Shown here: in pieces, positions 24,934 through 33,602 of the stretch | Numbering within the stretch: position 1 is the first letter of the stretch | Layout of the letters: each line of letters opens with the position of its first letter | Assembly (NCBI RefSeq): GCF_017982655.1 | Contig: NZ_JABXYX010000084.1 | Location: 1-34,529, forward strand | Direction of reading: 5' to 3' | Length of the DNA: 34,529 nt | Source of the DNA: Brasilonema sp. CT11 | GTDB taxonomy: Bacteria > Cyanobacteriota > Cyanobacteriia > Cyanobacteriales > Nostocaceae | Made by a program: the position numbers and the translations under genes | Notes under the pieces: generated by a model | Databases searched by the model: none | The model's input: the letters and a program-made list of their open reading frames with translations, nothing else | What the model was told of the DNA's origin: nothing

Positions 24934-24997
24934 TTTGTAGTAAGGACTTCAGTCCTTGCTATATCAGCCAAAGAGGACTAAAGTCCTCACTACGAAC
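24934..24997. repeat. Double-hairpin dispersed repeat (AGGACT family)
   Basis: GTAGTAAGGACTTCAGTCCT and AGGACTAAAGTCCTCACTAC form two small hairpins. They also pair with each other as one long inverted repeat of about 64 bp. The element follows the HAD gene and could stop its transcription. This sequence is a familiar intergenic element of filamentous cyanobacteria. Confidence 0.7.
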
Positions 24998-25040
24998 TTA
25001 TGAACGTTGTATTACCGGACTTGATATTATTGGGTTTTTA

Positions 25041-25277
25041 TGCGTCAAAGCTCAAAATACCGAAACCGTGCAGCCGGTAACGCCCTCTGCACAAGCCCAG
25101 CCAAGTGGAGATCAAGTTCTGCAAGCCTGTTCTCAAGACCGAGCAGATTCGTTGCCAAACCCCTTTAAGGATGTGCCGCCGAACCACTGGGCGCTCATCG
25201 CAGTTATGAGTATCTATTACTGCGGTGCGTATACCGGGGTGCTCCCGAAGCGAGCGGGTTATACCGTTTCACTTTAA
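25041..25277 (+). pseudogene. SLH-domain gene fragment, disrupted
   Basis: The frame is open without an ATG and reads VKAQNTETVQPVTPSAQAQP, which looks like the region after a signal peptide. It is followed by LPNPFKDVPPNHWALIAVMS and IYYCGAY. The PFxDVPxNHWAxxAV pattern is the start of an S-layer-homology domain as found in cyanobacterial porins and small secreted proteins. The 5' end is missing and the 3' end is broken by a 30-bp repeat insertion and an early stop, so the gene is most likely dead. A GTG at 25068 is the only usable start but lacks a signal peptide. Confidence 0.5.
25230..25266. repeat. 30-bp insertion flanked by 7-bp direct repeats
   Basis: TATACCG occurs at 25230-25236 and 25260-25266, with GGGTGCTCCCGAAGCGAGCG and a short GGGT tail between. 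The internal CTCCCG...CGGG can pair. The direct repeats look like a target-site duplication around a small mobile repeat inserted in the SLH-like reading frame. Confidence 0.5.
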
Positions 25278-25294
25278 GGTTGATACATATGGGC

Positions 25295-25329
25295 AAGTGG
25301 GGAAGTAGGGGAAGTAGGGGAAGTAGGGG
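25295..25329. repeat. 9-bp tandem repeat (AAGTAGGGG)
   Basis: Nearly four head-to-tail copies: AAGTGGGG, then three exact AAGTAGGGG units. Short tandemly repeated sequences of 7-9 bp are typical of heterocystous cyanobacteria. Confidence 0.85.
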
Positions 25330-25599
25330 AGGCAGTGCGTTGCGGGGGTTCCCCCCGTTGTAGCACCTGCCGTGAAGTAGGGGGAGTCAAATGTCTCAGG
25401 ATTTTTGTGAAAGGGTATTAGACCCTATTTGCAACAGCCCCAAGCCCCAGCATCAAAGCAGCAACACTTCATCATTATGGGTAACGGAAACTTTAAGCCG
25501 AACTCCCGTTGGCGGGGGAATTTCGGAAGGCTGAAACTATTGCTATGTGGTTCATAGCGCTAATTAAAGTCCAGGCTTCTCAACTTTGCCTGGTTTGAT
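25330..25599. other. Repeat-rich gap without genes
   Basis: A G/C-rich hairpin (CGGGGGTT with CCCCCCG) with an outer GGCAGTGC/GCACCTGCC pair occupies 25330-25373; its GGGTTCCCCCCGTTGTAG core recurs near 33609-33626. Near 25571-25593 CCAGGC and GCCTGG form a modest hairpin that could terminate the minus-strand coiled-coil gene. No coding frame is supported. Confidence 0.45.
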
Positions 25600-27609
25600 T
25601 TAAACGCTGGCTTCTTCAAATAACCGATTCAGACTAGCGACGAACTCCTCTATCTGTGCCTTATCCATCTCGCGCCACCCATCAAATCCCAGGAGGGATG
25701 TGACAGTTTGTTGCCTAACCGGATAAAATTTAGCGATCGCATGCGTTGATACCCAGAGTCGGACTTTTCCATCCATCACAGGCTGTCCCGAAATGATAAA
25801 CAGGCATTGAGAGGAATTTCTTCGCGCAGTACATAGCAAGTGAGCCGCAGGACTAACCATCAGGTTAGTAGGCCACGGATTCAGTGTAAGATGGTGTTTC
25901 TTGGCTGCTTGTATCACCATCTGAAATTCTTTGCCAATGCCACGAGCCTCAGCCATCGCCATGAGTGCTTCTACACTCAAGCGTTGATTTTTTAGACTGG
26001 TTGTCAATTGCGTTCTGTTTGAGGAAGCAACCCGATGCGTTATTGGGGATAGTTCAGACAACTGCTCTTGCGGGGGCACAGTTGTGCGATCTGCCTTTGG
26101 CAGTAAGCTCCGCTTATCGCTTTTAGCAGTTAAGCGCTGTAGCTTTACCAACTGGTGCTGCATCTGAGCGAAACTCTTGAACAGTTGCGGGAGTCTGGCG
26201 AGTTTGCCATTAAGCTCTGGGTGCGCTAACCCGGTTTGACCACCGTTGACTGTTTCGGCAGGAGGGGTTGAGGATTCTACCTGTTGGCGTAGGGATTGGA
26301 GTTCTGCTCTGATCTGTTGAATTTCTTGCTTGAAATCGCTGGTGTCAAAGTAGGGAGGAAGTGCTGAAACCTGCTGTTGCAGTTGGGCGGTGCTTTGGCT
26401 TAAGTCTTCTATTTGCTGTAGCTCCGAGCGCTGGTTAAATGCCTCAGTTAATGAGATCATAGAAGCTTGCAACTGCTGAATTTGTTGCTCTAGCCCGGTG
26501 GGGTCAAACGGTGCTGGTATTGGCGGCAGTGTTGACACATGCTCTTGCAGTTGGGTGGTGGTTTGGCTTAACTGTTCTATTTGCTGTAGCTCTGAGCGCT
26601 GGTTAAATGCCTCTGTTAATGAGCTCACACAAGCTTGCAACTGCTGAATTTGTTGCTCTAGCCCGGTGGGGTCAAACGGTACTGGTATTGGCGGCAGTGC
26701 TGACACATGCTCTTGCAGTTGGGTGGTGGTTTGGCGCAACTGCTGAATTTGTTGCTCTAGCCCGGTGGGGTCAAACGGTGCTGGTATTGGCGGCTGTGCT
26801 GACACATGCTCTTGCAGTTGGGTGGTGGTTTGGCGCAACTGCTGTACTTGTTGCTCTAGCCCGGTAGGGTCAAACGGTACTGGTATTGGCGGCAGTGCTG
26901 ACACATGCTCTTGCAGTTGGGCGGTGCTTTGGCTTAAGTCTTCTATTTGCTGTAGCTCCGAGCGCTGGTTAAATGCCTCAGTTAATGAGATCATAGAAGC
27001 TTGCAACTGCTGTACTTGTTGCTCTAGCCCGGTAGGGTCAAACGGTACTGGTATTGGCGGCAGTGCTGACACATGCTCTTGCAGTTGGGTGGTGGTTTGG
27101 CTTAACTGTTCTATTTGCTGTAGCTCTGAGCGCTGGTTAAATGCCTCTGTCAATGAGATCACATAAGCTTGCAACTGCTTAATTTTCTGGTTAAAGTCTT
27201 CGATTTCCTGCTTGGTGGCACTCTGGCTGGTAATCTGTTTTGTGTGGATAAGTGCTGTTTTCAGTTCCTCAATCTCTTGCTCCAGGTTAGTGGGGTCAAA
27301 GGGTGCTGGTATTGGAACAGCAGACAGAGTTTCAACTGAGGTGCGTACCGATTGCATCTGTGCTGACAGTTGCTGACCTACGTGTGTGACGCGAGTGCCC
27401 ATTTCAGACGAGACAGCAGTTATATTCTCCTGTAACGCCTGCTCAAATCGGCGTCGGTTGATCAGGCTCAGCGAGAGGGCTAAACTCAGGGGCGCAGCCG
27501 CATAGATCAGCTGCTGGGAAAAAACTGCAAATACCGACCCAGCGACAGAACCCGCTACAGAGACAGTTTCTGTTATTTCCAACCCATTGCGGTTAGTGGA
27601 GTCTTTCAT
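25600..27609 (-). CDS. Modular coiled-coil repeat protein with N-terminal hydrophobic region
   Basis: The 669-residue protein has three parts. Residues 16-50 (VSVAGSVAGSVFAVFSQQLI through LSLALSLSLI) are hydrophobic and may anchor it in a membrane. About 55-450 is Gln/Leu-rich coiled coil made of modules that begin LPPIPVPFDPTGLEQQ: long ones of 56 residues including MISLTEAFNQRSELQQIE, and short ones of 33 residues lacking that part. Residues about 540-669 form a mixed alpha/beta domain with SVEALMAMAEARGIGKEF, HLLCTARRNSSQCLFIISG and FYPVRQQTVTSLLGFDGW; I do not recognise it. A structural or tethering role is plausible. The ATG at 27609 has an AAGGG box upstream. It appears monocistronic. 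Confidence 0.75.
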   Translation of the reverse strand: MKDSTNRNGLEITETVSVAGSVAGSVFAVFSQQLIYAAAPLSLALSLSLINRRRFEQALQENITAVSSEMGTRVTHVGQQLSAQMQSVRTSVETLSAVPIPAPFDPTNLEQEIEELKTALIHTKQITSQSATKQEIEDFNQKIKQLQAYVISLTEAFNQRSELQQIEQLSQTTTQLQEHVSALPPIPVPFDPTGLEQQVQQLQASMISLTEAFNQRSELQQIEDLSQSTAQLQEHVSALPPIPVPFDPTGLEQQVQQLRQTTTQLQEHVSAQPPIPAPFDPTGLEQQIQQLRQTTTQLQEHVSALPPIPVPFDPTGLEQQIQQLQACVSSLTEAFNQRSELQQIEQLSQTTTQLQEHVSTLPPIPAPFDPTGLEQQIQQLQASMISLTEAFNQRSELQQIEDLSQSTAQLQQQVSALPPYFDTSDFKQEIQQIRAELQSLRQQVESSTPPAETVNGGQTGLAHPELNGKLARLPQLFKSFAQMQHQLVKLQRLTAKSDKRSLLPKADRTTVPPQEQLSELSPITHRVASSNRTQLTTSLKNQRLSVEALMAMAEARGIGKEFQMVIQAAKKHHLTLNPWPTNLMVSPAAHLLCTARRNSSQCLFIISGQPVMDGKVRLWVSTHAIAKFYPVRQQTVTSLLGFDGWREMDKAQIEEFVASLNRLFEEASV
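26380..27180. repeat. Intragenic tandem repeats with 168- and 99-bp periods
   Basis: The marker TAGCCCGGT(G/A)GGGTCAAACG occurs at about 26491, 26659, 26758, 26857 and 27025, giving spacings of 168, 99, 99 and 168 bp. Both periods are multiples of three, so copies change protein length without breaking the frame. Neighbouring copies are nearly identical at DNA level, which points to recent duplication or gene conversion. Confidence 0.9.
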
Positions 27610-27729
27610 TCGCTACACCCTTAGTGTTTTCTTTGCCTATGATTGAAAACTTAACATATCCGCAGTCCCAGAAGAGTTGCGGAGTTTTTATAGCAAAATT
27701 CCATCCATCTTATATAATAGTGGCTTGTC

Positions 27730-27974
27730 TTATGCTTGGGCAATCTCCACAGTAGAGACTTCAGACTGAGGTTGATGATCGCTCACCAACAAGTTTTGAT
27801 CAATCAATTGAGTCAACACTTTTTGTTCGAGTGGATCGTTAAACTCAAATCGCATCGCCCTTCTAAGAACGGCTTTGCACTCAGTTCCCGATTCTTCATC
27901 CCCACCAATCTCAACGAGCCTCAAAAAGATGCGTTATTTTTAGGATTGGCTGATAATATTAAAATTTTTTTCAT
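27730..27974 (-). pseudogene. nSTAND-type gene reduced to its two ends
   Basis: On the minus strand an ATG at 27974 starts MKKILILSANPKNN, a start I associate with cyanobacterial STAND/effector-domain proteins. After about 14 codons the reading jumps frame to RIFLRLVEIGGDEE, then FNDPLEQKVLTQLIDQNLLV and STVEIAQA before a stop. The latter part matches the winged-helix end of nSTAND NTPases (normally ...TVEIAHEALI). More than a thousand bases between start and winged helix are missing and the WD40 part is absent. The junction lies near 27931-27936. This is a clean deletion scar of a conflict-type gene, and it is not functional. Confidence 0.65.
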
Positions 27975-28529
27975 GATGTTATGTGTTCTGGAACACAGTT
28001 TTTGTACAAAAATAGTTAATTCATGATGGCTACTTAGTTGTTTGCTCATCTAAATCTTGAATAGTTGTCAGTCAAATCAACTTATGCACTTTTAAAATCC
28101 ATTAGTCTTCTCAAATCGATTAAGTCTCAAACACAGACTAACTTGGCAGCTACGTCCTTGCCGTCTGCGCTCCGCGCAATCGCCTGAAAATTTCCTTGTT
28201 TTCGCTTACTTCACTTGTTGGTAATTTTGTCAATGCATAATCCTATGACTTTATTCTCAATAAAATCTGAGACTTCTGTGACTAGCCGATTCTTTTAATA
28301 TTTGCCAGTTTTACTTTTGCGGCTTTTTTGTTCGTCGAGATCACGTGAGATTAATGTTTGAAATGAGACGAAACAGTATCGCAAGGCGATCGCTAATTTC
28401 CGGCTTTTTTACGAGGTATAATAGCTGCGTCCCGGTTTCGCGTAGCAGATAACTGGCGCTCCCATAGGGTTTCCAATACTTTATTGCTGTAGGTGAAACA
28501 AGACATCCTTTCCTAATTTGGTATTAGAG
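27975..28529. other. A+T-rich gap with possible promoter
   Basis: 555 bp with no supported gene; plus-strand frames across 27736-28026 are shadows of the STAND remnant. A TATAAT hexamer lies at 28417-28422, about 108 bp before the start of the substrate-binding protein gene, without an obvious -35 box. A HIP1 octamer lies at about 28386, and a TTTCGCGTAGCAG repeat follows the hexamer. Confidence 0.4.
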
Positions 28530-30317
28530 ATGGTTGCTAGTGTTTTTCGACCTCTAAAGTTGGTGGTTGCTTTGGCACTGTCTTGTTGTTTGCTGCTAGT
28601 AGGTTGTTACCCTAGCAAATTTAAAACCAAAGCGGCTCAAGTATCTCAAGTAGTTTTAGTTTCTCCGAGTGACCCAGCTACCTTTAACTATGCCATTAAT
28701 AACTCTCCCTATAATATTTTTCCTTTCATCTACAAGGGATTGATTGATGAAAACGCTTTGACTCATAAGTTGGAACCAGGATTGGCAGAGTCTTGGTCAA
28801 TTTCTAGCGATCGCCTGCGAATTACTTTTACACTCAAACCGGGGTTAAAGTGGTCAGATGGCAAACCTCTGACAGCAGATGATATTGTCTTTACTTATCA
28901 AGATATTTACCTCAACAAAAAAATTCCCACTGTATATAGAGATTTTCTGCGTATTGGCAATAAAGAAGCTTTTCCAACGCTGCAGAAACTCGACGAGTGG
29001 CGAATTGAGTTTACCTTACCAGAACCTTTTGCTCCTTTTTTGAGAAACATAGAAGGACTGGCAATTCTTCCAGCTCATGCACTGCGCTCCTCTGTGCTAA
29101 CCAATGATGCTAAAGGCAATCCTCAATTTTTATCAACTTGGGGAACCAACACCCCTCCTGAAAAAATTATTAGCAATGGTCCCTACCAGATAGAAAGTTA
29201 TACTCCAGCCGAGCGAGTCATCTTACGACGCAACCCCCACTACTGGCGGCAAGATGCTCAGGGAAATCCTCAACCTTATATTGAACGCATTGTTTGGCAA
29301 ATTATTTCATCAACTGACAACCAGTTGCTAAAATTCCGCTCTGGGGAACTGGATAACCTGAATGTGACACCATCAGTATTCGGGTTACTAAAGAAGGAAG
29401 AAAAGCGAGGAAACTACACTATTTATAACGGCGGACTCGGTGCTGGTTTTTCGTTTGTTGGTTTCAATCTCAATCAAGCTCGCAATGCCAAAGGACAGCC
29501 TTTTGTAAACCCAATCAAGTCTGGGTGGTTTAATAACTTGGCTTTTAGGCAAGCAATCGCCTACGCTATCAACCGCAAACGGATGAAAACCAATATCTAT
29601 CAAGGGTTAGGTGAAGTACAACATTCGACCATAGCGGTGCAAAGTCCTTATTACCTGTCACCCGCATCAGGGTTAAAGGTTTACGATTACAACCAAGAGT
29701 TGGCAAAGCAAATGTTGCTAGAGACTGGTTTCAAGTACAATTCTCAAAAACAATTGATAGATAAGGATGGAAACCGGGTAGAATTCAACCTCCTGGTGAA
29801 ATCAGAGGATCAGCCACGGATAGATGCAGCGGTGCAAATCCAACAAGATTTAAGCCAGATCGGTATTAAAGCTAATATGCAGGTAGTCAAATTTAACGTC
29901 GTGCTGCAAAAGTTGCTCAGCCGTCGAGATTGGGATTGTTATGTAGGTGCATTTGGCGTTCCTGGTGCAGATGTGGAACCTAACCTTCTATCGTTGTTTT
30001 GGACGAGTCAAGGCTCGTTTCATCAATTCAACCAAGGTACTCAACCAGGACAACCACCGCTCAAAGGTTGGGTAATGTCTGATTGGGAGAAAGAAATAGA
30101 CGATCTTTTCAGCGCAGGAGCCAAAGAACTAGATGAGAACAAGCGCAAAGCGATTTATGGCAAATTCCAGCAAATTGTTGCCGAACAGTTGCCAGTGTTT
30201 TGCCTAGTGAATCCTATGTCATTTCAGGCAGTGCGCGATCGCATCGAGCCAATCAAATATTCTAGTTTAGGGTCAGTTTTCTGGAACATTGATGAATGGA
30301 AAGTAGCTAATGAGTGA
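28530..30317 (+). CDS. ABC transporter substrate-binding lipoprotein, peptide type (family 5)
   Basis: The 595-residue protein has a lipoprotein signal (LKLVVALALSCCLLLVGC) with lipobox LVGC, so it is tethered to the outer face of the plasma membrane. The family-5 periplasmic binding fold is shown by LEPGLAESWSISSD, FTLKPGLKWSDGKPLTADDI, NGPYQIESY, LRRNPHYWR and FRQAIAYAINRKRM. Members bind oligopeptides, dipeptides, nickel or opines; the ligand is not readable here. No permease or ATPase gene is adjacent, so the transporter core must lie elsewhere. The ATG at 28530 is preferred over a TTG at 28518. The length is typical. Confidence 0.9.
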   Translation: MVASVFRPLKLVVALALSCCLLLVGCYPSKFKTKAAQVSQVVLVSPSDPATFNYAINNSPYNIFPFIYKGLIDENALTHKLEPGLAESWSISSDRLRITFTLKPGLKWSDGKPLTADDIVFTYQDIYLNKKIPTVYRDFLRIGNKEAFPTLQKLDEWRIEFTLPEPFAPFLRNIEGLAILPAHALRSSVLTNDAKGNPQFLSTWGTNTPPEKIISNGPYQIESYTPAERVILRRNPHYWRQDAQGNPQPYIERIVWQIISSTDNQLLKFRSGELDNLNVTPSVFGLLKKEEKRGNYTIYNGGLGAGFSFVGFNLNQARNAKGQPFVNPIKSGWFNNLAFRQAIAYAINRKRMKTNIYQGLGEVQHSTIAVQSPYYLSPASGLKVYDYNQELAKQMLLETGFKYNSQKQLIDKDGNRVEFNLLVKSEDQPRIDAAVQIQQDLSQIGIKANMQVVKFNVVLQKLLSRRDWDCYVGAFGVPGADVEPNLLSLFWTSQGSFHQFNQGTQPGQPPLKGWVMSDWEKEIDDLFSAGAKELDENKRKAIYGKFQQIVAEQLPVFCLVNPMSFQAVRDRIEPIKYSSLGSVFWNIDEWKVANE

Positions 30318-30363
30318 TGAGTCGTTTGTTAGTAACAAATCAATTGTGCATTTAGAGCTTTTT

Positions 30364-30476
30364 CTCGTTCCTTGCCTCTGGCAGGGAATGCATAACTTGA
30401 GGCAGAGCCTCAATAATATAACCATTGGGAGGCAGAGCCTCCGATAGTGCATTCCCATGCTGAGCATGGGAACGAG
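30364..30476. repeat. 113-bp nested palindromic repeat
   Basis: The outer arms CTCGTTCC and GGGAACGAG enclose four short hairpins. These are CCTTGCCTCTGGCAGGG, TTGAGGCAGAGCCTCAA, GGAGGCAGAGCCTCC and TTCCCATGCTGAGCATGGGAA. The GGCAGAGCC core appears twice. It lies between the 3' ends of the convergent substrate-binding protein and metalloprotease genes and could terminate both. Elements with this core are widely dispersed in cyanobacteria. Confidence 0.8.
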
Positions 30477-30511
30477 AGAACGAGACATAGGGCTATGTAC
30501 AGCTTGCCTTG

Positions 30512-33292
30512 TTAGTAAGAAAGCAATTGTGCGTTTAAAGCTTTGGTAATGCGATCGCCACTTTCTTCTAAGTGAGCCAGCGTGTAAATATCCAAGTTGC
30601 CACTGTGTTGTTTAACACCAGCATCGATTGCTTTGTGCAGTTGACGCAATTCATACCAAGCTATTGTACGACCATCTTCAGGCACATAAGTCTTACGCAA
30701 CACCATGCTTAGTAAGATATTCAGATGTTCACGTTGCAGGGAACGGCGGATGCTAGAAATTGACAGATGTGATTCAGAAGTGAAAACTTCTGTCCAAATG
30801 TCTTTTTGCAATCTGTCAAACAGTTCTGGTATTGTCAGGGATTCCCCAGGCAAAGTTTTTAGTTCTATATCCCGTAAACGATTTAGGCGATCGCCACTTA
30901 ATAAGCTTCGCAATATCACGCTTTGGATGTACAAAATCCGCTCATGAATTGGATAATCGAGACGGTAAATAGGTATGGGGTTACCCCAGTGTGAAAAGCG
31001 TGATGGTGCTAATTGATTTAGCAAATGTGGAGAGAAACTGAACGCATTCTTTTCAAATACATACTCATGCAAATTTGTCAAAACTTGACGTTGTTTTTCT
31101 AGAGGAACTGGTACAAAGTGAGCATGAGTCTGATCTAAAGCATGGTGACGCCTAAAAGACTGCCCACCAATGTATTGAGTCAACAAGGTGGCGTTACGGA
31201 AATAGTAGTTCAGTATTCTGTTAAATAACAGACGTAGATCACCATAACCTTCTGCTGTTAATGGAGAACCCTTATCCAAACGCTGCCATATCATGCGGGC
31301 ATTATCCATTTGCCATTGAGAATAAACTAACACATCACTACTCATGTCCCAGATATTTGCCAGAGGATTGATATCCGAGATATCTTCATCAGTTGCGTAG
31401 GATAATTCTGGTTGAGGCGACGCTAAAGCAATTTGCTCCAAAAAGGGCTTTTCAGTAACAGGAGTCATTGCTTCAAGCCTGAAATTCGAGTATCTTTTGT
31501 AACCGTACTCAATCGCCCATTCATCGTAGGGACCGATAACCGCTGGAAAATAATCGCCTTGCTGTACTCCTTGTGGTGCTATGTTCACAGGTAGATAATC
31601 CATCACTGAACCTACCAAACCTTTGGTGTGAGTGATTTCGGTGTCGTTTAATTCCCCAGGTGCTAACATTGTGCTGCCGTGAAAATTGTGGCGTAAACCA
31701 AGAGTGTGTCCAACTTCATGAGCGATCAAAGAACGTAAATATTGATGTACGTACTTTTTCATTTGGTCACTACTTGGTGTAGCATCTTGCACGAGTGAGA
31801 GCGTTAACGCTCCCATAGCTGCTTGAAAAGATGACTCCATACTGTAGTAGAAGTCAGAATCATTAGACCAAGATTCTCTGTTTTCAACTCTTGATTTATG
31901 AATTCCAGTCGCGTAAGGCTGGTTCATTTCAACACTGAGCGAAGCCGAAGTGTTGACTCCAGACTTTGCATAGATACTCGTGGAGTAGAGGTCGTCTGAA
32001 TTTGCTTCTATTAATGTGTGATAATCTTGCTGAAGTGAACGCACCATATTGGCATCGACAATGATGTCTGCATCCAATATTTCCCCAGTGAATGGGTTAA
32101 CGCGCATTGGTCCTCTGGCAAAACCTGCATCTAGAGAATTGAACCAGCGAATTGTGTTGTAACGCACATCTGCGGGATGCCAATCAGCATCATCTGGCAT
32201 TTGGCGGACTTCAATCGCGTTTTGAAATCCTACTTTTTCAAATGCTTTGTTCCACATCAAAACGCCTTCACGAACTGCGTCGCGGTATTCCAAGGGTACG
32301 GCATTTTCAATCCAAAACACAATCGGTTTTTTAGGTGGAGACAAAGCAGCATTTGGATCAGATAATTCCAGATGCCAACGATTGATGTAACGTACAAATG
32401 GTTCTTTGCTATGATTACCAGAAAAGTCTTGGAAGGCAGTAATAAAATATCCAACTCTGTCGTCAGCAAGTCTGGGAATATAACCGTTGTTTTCTCGGAG
32501 TTGAGAAAAACTATAATGTACTTTGAGCGTGAGTGCCCTGCTGTCAGGTAAAGTAATTAAATTTGCTCCTTCTGGTGATGAGAAACCATAAATCGAATCA
32601 ACCTCTAAGTTGAAAGGAAAGCTGTTGACATCACCCAAATATGATTTACTTTCTTCTAACTGATATTCAGTTTGCAAAAAATATTTTAAAAGAGGAGTTA
32701 ATCCCGGAAAGTCCTGCATCAGCAAGTCATTTATATCAATAATAAGATTTTTACTGTATGGATCGATACAAACTATATTCACTGCATAAAGAACAGAGTC
32801 GCTGAATGAACGAGCAAGCGATCGCTCTTCTGGTTGACCGGCTTCTGTACGGAACTTCACATTACGAATTACAAAGTGCAAATTATTGTTAACTCGCTGG
32901 AAGTAGAACAGAAAATCTTGCAACGGCAGTCCACTATAAAGTCCGCTTTCCCCAACGCCTGACTCCAAAGTTACTATACCCAAGTAATTTTTGTTGAGTT
33001 GTTCTGGCTTAATTTCCCAATAGATTTCGCCAGAATCTTTAGCGCGATAAAGCGTAAAAAGTCCCTCTAACTTATCTGCACCTTTAATTATCTCGCGAAA
33101 TCTTCGGAAATCGTCTCTTCTGTTCTCTTTAAAGATATTGTCAGCAATTGCTAACTTTTCCATTCCTGGTATTGTATTTAATTGCTGTACATAAACATCT
33201 GAAAGTTGGTTAGCTGCCGCGTCATTCGCTCCTAGCAAGAGGTTGTAGAATAAGGCTATATATATTAATAATCTTGTTATCCAGTTTTTCAT
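30512..33292 (-). CDS. Secreted zinc-dependent metalloprotease (DUF5117/DUF4953 type)
   Basis: The 926-residue protein starts with a signal peptide (NWITRLLIYIALFYNLLLGA, processing near NDAAA). The N-terminal half has the DUF5117-like region (GLFTLYRAKDSGEIYWEI; FLFYFQRVNNNLHFVIRNVK). The zinc site HEVGHTLGLRH is at 525-535, with His525, Glu526, His529 and His535, and is preceded by LRSLIAHE. SVMDY downstream is consistent with the Met-turn of metzincin-like enzymes. All catalytic residues are intact. It probably acts in the periplasm or outside the cell on proteins; relatives are large and poorly characterised. It is monocistronic, with the nested palindrome beyond its 3' end. Confidence 0.88.
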   Translation of the reverse strand: MKNWITRLLIYIALFYNLLLGANDAAANQLSDVYVQQLNTIPGMEKLAIADNIFKENRRDDFRRFREIIKGADKLEGLFTLYRAKDSGEIYWEIKPEQLNKNYLGIVTLESGVGESGLYSGLPLQDFLFYFQRVNNNLHFVIRNVKFRTEAGQPEERSLARSFSDSVLYAVNIVCIDPYSKNLIIDINDLLMQDFPGLTPLLKYFLQTEYQLEESKSYLGDVNSFPFNLEVDSIYGFSSPEGANLITLPDSRALTLKVHYSFSQLRENNGYIPRLADDRVGYFITAFQDFSGNHSKEPFVRYINRWHLELSDPNAALSPPKKPIVFWIENAVPLEYRDAVREGVLMWNKAFEKVGFQNAIEVRQMPDDADWHPADVRYNTIRWFNSLDAGFARGPMRVNPFTGEILDADIIVDANMVRSLQQDYHTLIEANSDDLYSTSIYAKSGVNTSASLSVEMNQPYATGIHKSRVENRESWSNDSDFYYSMESSFQAAMGALTLSLVQDATPSSDQMKKYVHQYLRSLIAHEVGHTLGLRHNFHGSTMLAPGELNDTEITHTKGLVGSVMDYLPVNIAPQGVQQGDYFPAVIGPYDEWAIEYGYKRYSNFRLEAMTPVTEKPFLEQIALASPQPELSYATDEDISDINPLANIWDMSSDVLVYSQWQMDNARMIWQRLDKGSPLTAEGYGDLRLLFNRILNYYFRNATLLTQYIGGQSFRRHHALDQTHAHFVPVPLEKQRQVLTNLHEYVFEKNAFSFSPHLLNQLAPSRFSHWGNPIPIYRLDYPIHERILYIQSVILRSLLSGDRLNRLRDIELKTLPGESLTIPELFDRLQKDIWTEVFTSESHLSISSIRRSLQREHLNILLSMVLRKTYVPEDGRTIAWYELRQLHKAIDAGVKQHSGNLDIYTLAHLEESGDRITKALNAQLLSY

Positions 33293-33575
33293 ACTTCAGC
33301 TTCCCGTGGTAAAGCAGATATAAAATCTGCATCCCTCTAAAGTATTAATAGATTACCCGCTTTTCTCTTTAGAATAAAGTTATGTATTTTACCAAAGTTA
33401 CTGGAAAAGTATGAGTTGATGACTGGTTAATTTGCCACCATCTCACCAAAGTTGTATATGTAGTCGATCGCAATAGGCAGACGCCCTTATACATGGACAA
33501 ATCGCCTACTGATTGATATGCGCGTTGCATTCATGCCGGGTATGTCCTCCGGAGCCACTTCTGTGCGGAGAGAAG

Positions 33576-33602
33576 TTTGAGCGGAGGTTTCCTCCGATCA
33601 AA
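33576..33602. repeat. Hairpin TTTGAGCGGAGG/CCTCCGATCAAA
   Basis: The two 12-base arms pair with one mismatch around a TTT loop. It is part of the dispersed repeat island and has no gene immediately upstream to terminate. Confidence 0.7.

Noticed and set aside
25295-25373. Possible CRISPR array
   Set aside because: The repeats are 9-bp units without spacers; no cas genes or 25-40-bp repeats with unique spacers occur anywhere in the window.
26607-27166. Plus-strand repetitive ORFs rich in Cys, Ser and Gly
   Set aside because: They are antisense shadows of the tandem repeats in the coiled-coil gene.
27659-27695. Hairpin TCCGCA...TGCGGA followed by GTTTTT on the plus strand
   Set aside because: It resembles a terminator, but no plus-strand gene precedes it; a 6-bp stem with a 12-base loop is too weak to list.
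27736-28026. 96-codon plus-strand ORF
   Set aside because: It runs antisense over the STAND remnant, which has clear family motifs on the minus strand; the plus-strand translation looks like a shadow.
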